A stretch of DNA of 64,000 bases from Cucumis sativus. Taxonomy: Eukaryota; Streptophyta; Magnoliopsida; Cucurbitales; Cucurbitaceae. Shown here in pieces: positions 59,121-64,000 of the stretch. The notes beneath the pieces were generated by a model. The model did not search any database. It had not been told where the DNA came from and was given only the letters and a program-made list of their open reading frames with translations. Numbering within the stretch: the first letter of the stretch is position 1; each line of letters starts with the position of its first letter. The position numbers and the translations under genes were made by a program. Location of the stretch: NCBI RefSeq assembly GCF_000004075.3, contig NC_026660.2, positions 28,027,498-28,091,497 of the forward strand. The letters run 5' to 3'.

Positions 59121-60951
59121 TCAGGCTTTCCTGTACTTGAGGGCTTCGAAACGAGCTGCAAGTGTGTCATAATCAGGCAGTTTGGGGTGAACACGAGATG
59201 AAGGTGCTGGTGGAGGATTCCGATCAGGAGGTCGACTAACCCCTCTGTCAGCTTCGTCCTCCATTTCAGTTTCTTCTTCACAATCTGATTCATCAAACTT
59301 TATGTCTGTAGGATTGTAGCTATGTCTCCTGTAAGCCATCTCGTAATCTGTATTTACATTCCTTGTCTCCTCATTCTTAAGGGAGGAGCACCTGCCAAAG
59401 CTCTGAGTTGGGGCTGTCCCATCTTCTCCTGCCTTGAACTGATGATTCATATTATAAGACCTGGTTGGGGTGGAATTGGCAGGAGGGCCTCCTCCAAATC
59501 CAAGATTGAAACCTGAGTCTCCAGCATCTCGATTCAAGTCTTTGTTTGCCAAATAGGCAGCTGCCTCTGCAGCAGCAATTGCTTGCTTTGCTGCTTTTGC
59601 AGCAGCTTCTGCAGCTGATGCTGAATCTTGAAAGTGCATACTTTCATTCTCTCTACTGTTTGTCGTTCTGCTAAAAAAGTGACGGCAGAAGTTAACCAAA
59701 AATGCTGGCTCCAATTGAATCTATCAAATGGTTCCCATGGTTAGTATTCCTTCCTTACCTTTCAATTTGAGCATTATCTGAATGGCTTACTATAGGTTTC
59801 ACAGGTAAGCTGGCAGCACTTACGAAAGTCCGAGGCCCTTCCTGTTCAAACCACAATTGAATATATTATTAACATAAAGAATTCACCATCAGAGTAGATT
59901 GGAAGATATGGAGAATATAACAGACAATAAGTTCTTCAGAAGGCTTTAGCAGCTCTTTCTCAGATTCTGTGGTATCCCATTCAATCTTGTGCTCCTTAGC
60001 AATCTCCTTCATTATTTTAAGCTTCACTTCACCCGTGGGAGTTCGAACCGAGAGCTTGTCAATGAGCTGTAAACAAATACAAACAATTCAACACAAACTC
60101 AATCATGTGAAATGTAATAAATAGAACTATAAATGTAGTTATACCAGCCGATTCACTCCACAGTTTGGCCTCAGATCAACGGCAGCAGAGACAAAATCCT
60201 TCCCATATTTCTTTTCAAAAACATTCCTAAGTGCAGAAAGTTCCGGAATTTCTGAGCACCTCGGAGCCGCAAAGATCAAACTAGCAACCCCTTCTTTTAG
60301 ATCTGCCGGACATTGCCTACAGCAAAAATTCAATACTCAACAATCAACAATCAAATCCAGCCATTGCAAAGTTTCTATTAGGGCAATTCTTCTCAAAAGT
60401 ACCTTTGTTTTGCTATTATTGATAATCTAGCTACAACTAACTCACAGAAGAGCTCGATAATCTCATTAGCAGCCAAAACATTCTGTTCTCTTATCACATG
60501 TTCAACCTACAAAAACAATTGTCAAAACTTCATCTCTCTGATTTAATCATTTTAGAAACAGAGGATCAACTGAATGACCTACCCGAATACGAGCAGTGGC
60601 GTCTTGACCGGACTGAAGAAGCAGAGCAATGTCTCGTCTCATCTGCTTCACCACCGCCTCTCGCTTGTTCCTCAGTAGTTTTATCCTCGCCACCGCCATT
60701 TTCGCCGCCGTTTTACTGTCATCAAAACCACCCCAAAATAAAACAAAATTTCATGAAAAAAGCAAAACCCCATTTCTCAGAAAATTTCAAAATCAATGGG
60801 CTCCATTTACCCAGATTGAAAAAAACCCGAAACCCATTTAAAAGAAACAAAATGAGTACCATTTTGAGGAGTTGAAGCCACAGCGGAGGATGGTGATGAA
60901 CTGCTTGACGATCTTGAGGGAACGAGCGGCAGCTTCAGTGGCGGCGCTCAT
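59121..60951 (-). CDS. IST1-like protein (ESCRT-III associated, regulator of Vps4)
   Basis: IST1-like proteins bind ESCRT-III and the Vps4/SKD1 ATPase and modulate multivesicular-body sorting. Seven exons in transcription order: 60951-60860, 60715-60583, 60506-60403, 60316-60145, 60066-59926, 59841-59759 and 59667-59121; 1272 bp, 423 aa. The helical IST1 domain fills the first 190 or so residues. Its landmarks are KTAAKMAVARIKLLRNKREA, MRRDIALLLQSGQDATARIR, EIIELFCELVVARL, LKEGVASLIFAAPRCSEIPE and the final YGKDFVSAAVDLRPNCGVN. The C-terminal half is low-complexity, with an Ala-rich stretch (SASAAEAAAKAAKQAIAAAE) and the end LPDYDTLAARFEALKYRKA, a probable MIT-interacting motif. Intron 5 has a weak donor, GTCTGT. 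Arabidopsis At4g35730 is the likely counterpart by position. Confidence 0.92.
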
Positions 60952-61213
60952 GGCCAAAGGAAAAAGAAGGGGTAATGATTAAGGAAGAAGAAGAGCAGCA
61001 GAAAGGGAGTGTGAAAAAAGTGAAACGGTCTTTGGAGGAGAGAAGAGAAGGAGACGGTGGGAGGCATAAAAGAAAACGGGGATCAGAGATGGGGTCCGGG
61101 TCCCACTGCCAACCCCACCATTTTAGAAGCTCATCTTTTTCTCTCCATATAGCCGTTGGGAGAGGAGTGGGAAGGAAGAATCCGATGCAGCGTTAGTGGG
61201 GTGTGAAGTCGGG

Positions 61214-61284
61214 ACACGTGGCTATATAAACTGCCATGTTGGCATGATGTCATTCCGGAAACGTTATGTTTGACCCAGTCAAAC
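61214..61284 (-). promoter_or_regulatory. G-box, TATA-like and paired W-box elements upstream of IST1-like
   Basis: ACACGTGG (61214-61221) touches GCTATATAAAC (TATA-like on either strand), and GTTTGACCCAGTCAAAC (61268-61284) is a perfect 7-bp inverted repeat containing opposed W-box cores (TTGAC). The group is 260-330 bp upstream of the IST1-like start codon. The plus-strand order (G-box, then TATA) would also suit a rightward transcript. Confidence 0.35.
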
Positions 61285-61959
61285 TTTACAATATTGTGAG
61301 AAAAGAAATCCATTTACATTTACACTTCCAATTTGAATGCTATTACATTATACACCAACACTTAACAAATAAGGTTGTAATCCTTCTCCTCCTTGCTATT
61401 TCAAGCTGGGAAGATTCATCTACAATTTTATTTGGTTAACTAACATTCAATTCATTTTCAGAGATCGTTCAGAACGACTTTTCAAACTTCGAGGACTAAA
61501 ATGTTTCTTTTGAATTCTTAGTGATTGAGTAGACATCGAACATAAACCTTGAGAACCAAACATATAATTTACCCTAGGTTTTAATAACAAAAAAGTGACA
61601 AGAACAAAATTCATTTCGAAAACAAATCTAACTTACCATTACTCAACAAGTCCAAGGAATTGGAGTTTTCACTTACCTTATCTCATTCTTTCAAATCAAA
61701 CAACTTTTTTCAATAAAAAAAAAGTCCTCTAGATGCAATTGATCATACAATTTTCCAATTTTCAATTTCCACTTTGATTTAGGAAGCTTTATCATAGGAA
61801 AGTATTAACAAGGTTTGGAGGACAAATGACATTTATAAGTGGTAAGCATATGGTCGATGGTAGTGATACTCTTTGTATTATTATTACCTTTCTACTTGTG
61901 CAAAATTCAATAGTATATCTCATATAGGCCTTGAAAACATGTAACACTACACCAAACTA

Positions 61960-63100
61960 TTGCTCTCGATAATTTTGTTTCCCATACAAATTCTTGAGGT
62001 GTACTAATTTTCATATTCATACCTATTTTGACTCGTTTTTAGAATTTCTATTTCTCATTCTACTATTGAATATTTTAATGCAGCACAATATCTTTCATTG
62101 CTTTAACACAAGAGTGATGCATCCCATCCACCAGCAAACCTAAAAAAGAAAGAAACAAATCACAGAAAGAGCTTGATGTACGTTTTAATTTGTTTGTTAA
62201 ACAATCATATAGTTATAAAATATTACAACAGACTAATATTTAATTAGGGTGGAAAAGAGAGGTCATAAACATGGAGTCCAATTCTAGAATTCTTATTTAT
62301 TTCTTTGAATATTTCAAGTGTAGAAAATATTGACCACACGAGTGATGATTTCTTTTTTCTTTTAATATTTAAGATTTTCTTTACTTGATTCTTGTACAAT
62401 CATTAGTCCACTTTACAACCATTTTTTTCTAAGTCAACACTTCCATTTAATGGATGCAATTCTACTTCCTCAATCATCAATATTTGATGTAGATACGTTT
62501 CAAAATGTTGATGTCAATAAAAACATCGTAGTGACAGTTTTATTAAAATGTATTGTAGTCAAATCTACACGATATACCAAATCATTACTTTTTGTAACTT
62601 GATAATTTTGTTTATCTAAGTAGACATAATTTTTTTTTGGTTGTATTAGTTTCAACATTTATTTCCATTTCTTACTCATTTTAATGTCCATATGATATTC
62701 TTTAATGTTTTTAATGCACGAGTGAAAGATTTCAACAAGTTAGAAGTTCAAACGTAAACGTTCTAATTACGAGTAGAAACAAAACGAAAAAGATAGATTG
62801 TGGACATATATTATTATATTAATTAGTTGGTGTGGAATTGGTAGGCATAGATAGACATGGATTCCAATTCTAGAGTTGTTTTCTTCCTTTGAATATATCA
62901 AATCCAGAAAATGTAGACACCACGAGTGATGATCTCTCTTTTTTTCTTTTTTCTTTTTTTATTGTGTAGGATTTTCTTTAAAATCTTACCTTCCAGATTA
63001 GTCCACTTTGTAAGGATTTGTTTCTAAGTCATAGACTTTGATTAAAATATACAATTCTAATATTTGTCATGAAGTGCTTCCAAGATTTAAAATATATCAA
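61960..63100. repeat. Diverged tandem duplication, units about 580-630 bp
   Basis: Matching landmarks occur in the same order: GATAATTTTGTTT (61968; 62600), CCAATTCTAGA (62278; 62863), CCACACGAGTGATGATTTC and CACCACGAGTGATGATCTC (62333; 62927), and ATTAGTCCACTTT (62402; 62997). Spacing is 585-635 bp, so the copies differ by indels. No coding capacity. Confidence 0.7.
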
Positions 63101-63240
63101 ATATATACATCTCATGTGTCGATGTAGAATTTGTGAAAACGTAAAAATGTTGATGAAAATATCATGTTGACAAAAAATTAATACCATGAATATGAGACGT
63201 CCATAGTTAGTTTAAGTTAATTATATTAACTCTAGTGCTA

Positions 63241-63276
63241 GATATGAGGCATTGATAGATATGAGGCATTGATAGA
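63241..63276. repeat. Perfect 18-bp tandem duplication
   Basis: GATATGAGGCATTGATAG occurs twice in a row without mismatch, indicating recent slippage or a templated insertion. Confidence 0.85.
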
Positions 63277-63877
63277 AGAGTTTAGATTAGTGGATAGGTT
63301 GTTAAGTTATTAATTTAAGAATACAAAAGTAAAAGAAAAATGAGAGTAGATTGCAAAATTGGTGAAAATATTAACCAATTATAGAAAATCGAAGTTGATA
63401 GAAGTCTACTATTTTGGTTCATTGTGTTATATTATTTGAGAATGAAAAACAAAAGAAATTAGTGAAATAAATCCTAACTGTTTTTGATATTGAAACTTTG
63501 ATTCCGTTGAATAATATTGGAGTGGAAGATTGTATGTTGGATCTTTGGATAAGCTAACAAGATAGCAGTTTGAGTATTGTAGTATAGAAGAAGATTTAAA
63601 CCCACAAATTAGATATCATCTATGTTTGTGTTGGCCAATTTAGATTGGCAACATGAACATAGCTCCAATGTTCATCACTTGGAAGAAGAATTTATACAGA
63701 ATGATAAGTTGTTTCTTGATTCAAAATCAAAATTCACAGCCAAATTTGATAATAATACAGTATATTTAGTATGTAAAATCCAATAACGGAGTTAAGTTCA
63801 CGAATGTACATAAACCGATTTTGATGGATAGCCGGAATTCAATTCATGAGATGAGGAAATCACAATGCGATCAGATT

Positions 63878-64000
63878 TCACTCAGTTATGATATTCAGAA
63901 GAGATACTCTGGTATGAATCAATTCCCTGAACAATCCTTCTGTTCCTCGTTCGATTCTTTCGATGCTTGAATCTAACCCCATCAATCTCTCTCGAACAAT
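63878..64000 (-). CDS. DUF241 family protein, C-terminal fragment cut by the window edge
   Basis: The last 40 codons and stop of a leftward gene. The frame ends LDSSIERIERGTEGLFRELI then HTRVSLLNIITE and stop at 63878-63880. The pattern GLFR.LI.TRVSLLNI is the standard end of plant DUF241 (BPS1-like) proteins, whose function is poorly known. Arabidopsis carries several DUF241 genes beside the At4g35730 IST1-like gene as I recall, which agrees with this position. The rest lies beyond 64000. Confidence 0.75.
   Translation of the reverse strand: MVRERLMGLDSSIERIERGTEGLFRELIHTRVSLLNIITE

Larger units (their letters stand above)
60952..63877. other. Spacer between IST1-like and DUF241 genes
   Basis: The first 350 bases are the IST1-like promoter and leader, with G-box, TATA-like and W-box-like motifs. 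A diverged tandem duplication of about 580 bp units fills 61960-63100. An 18-bp perfect tandem repeat is at 63241-63276. The right end should hold the DUF241 3' UTR. No other gene seen. Confidence 0.55.

Noticed and set aside
1-64000. CRISPR arrays, operons, phage genes or an intact coding retroelement
   Set aside because: The sequence is plant nuclear DNA; no spaced identical repeats, no reverse transcriptase, integrase or capsid-like frames were seen.

Overview
The window is nuclear DNA of a eudicot plant. It has long AT-rich spacers, intron-rich genes with GT-AG splice sites, plastid transit peptides and only plant-type protein families. A cucurbit (Cucumis or a relative) is my best guess, from the gene set and from short dispersed repeats that I associate with cucurbits; this is inference, because no search was possible. 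All exon limits were worked out by hand from reading frame, splice sites and remembered family alignments, so single ends may be off by a base or two. Gene entries run from start codon to stop codon, with exons listed inside.

Layout from left to right: 3' part of a cytosolic/mitochondrial aconitase (+, 1-1946); prolyl 4-hydroxylase (-, 4016-6212); a 6 kb AT-rich spacer; phospholipase D delta (+, 12179-18080); an SR45a/transformer-2-like splicing factor (+, 20167-23059); a plastid ankyrin protein of the EMB506/AKRP family (+, 24351-26794); an AMT2-type ammonium transporter (-, 27469-29073); a plastid single-domain rhodanese of the SEN1/STR15 type (-, 31501-32691); the thylakoid VKOR-thioredoxin fusion LTO1 (+, 36406-39824); a UPF0548/DUF1990 protein (+, 41966-43943); three tandem F-box/DUF295 genes (-, 46028-51867); a PAT10-type DHHC S-acyltransferase (+, 54208-58591); an IST1-like ESCRT protein (-, 59121-60951); and the last 40 codons of a DUF241 gene (-, 63878-64000) cut by the window edge.

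The order aconitase, P4H, PLD-delta, SR45a-like, SEN1, LTO1, F-box/DUF295, IST1-like, DUF241 matches, from memory, a stretch of Arabidopsis chromosome 4 (about At4g35830 down to At4g35680). The ankyrin, AMT2, UPF0548 and PAT10 genes would be extra, and several Arabidopsis genes would be missing. This conserved block is the best-supported large-scale observation. These are ordinary plant housekeeping and signalling genes that share a neighbourhood rather than an operon; only SEN1 and LTO1 share an obvious theme (plastid sulfur/redox).

I found no clearly undescribed system. The more interesting leads are: an orphan cluster of site-II (GGCCCA/TGGGCC) promoter elements in the large spacer; a possible regulated exon and an in-frame 24-bp microexon in the splicing-factor gene; exact exon-per-repeat architecture in the ankyrin gene; a candidate organelle-DNA insert near 44.2-44.5 kb; an insertion-like block in a PLD-delta intron; and a diverged tandem duplication near 62-63 kb.
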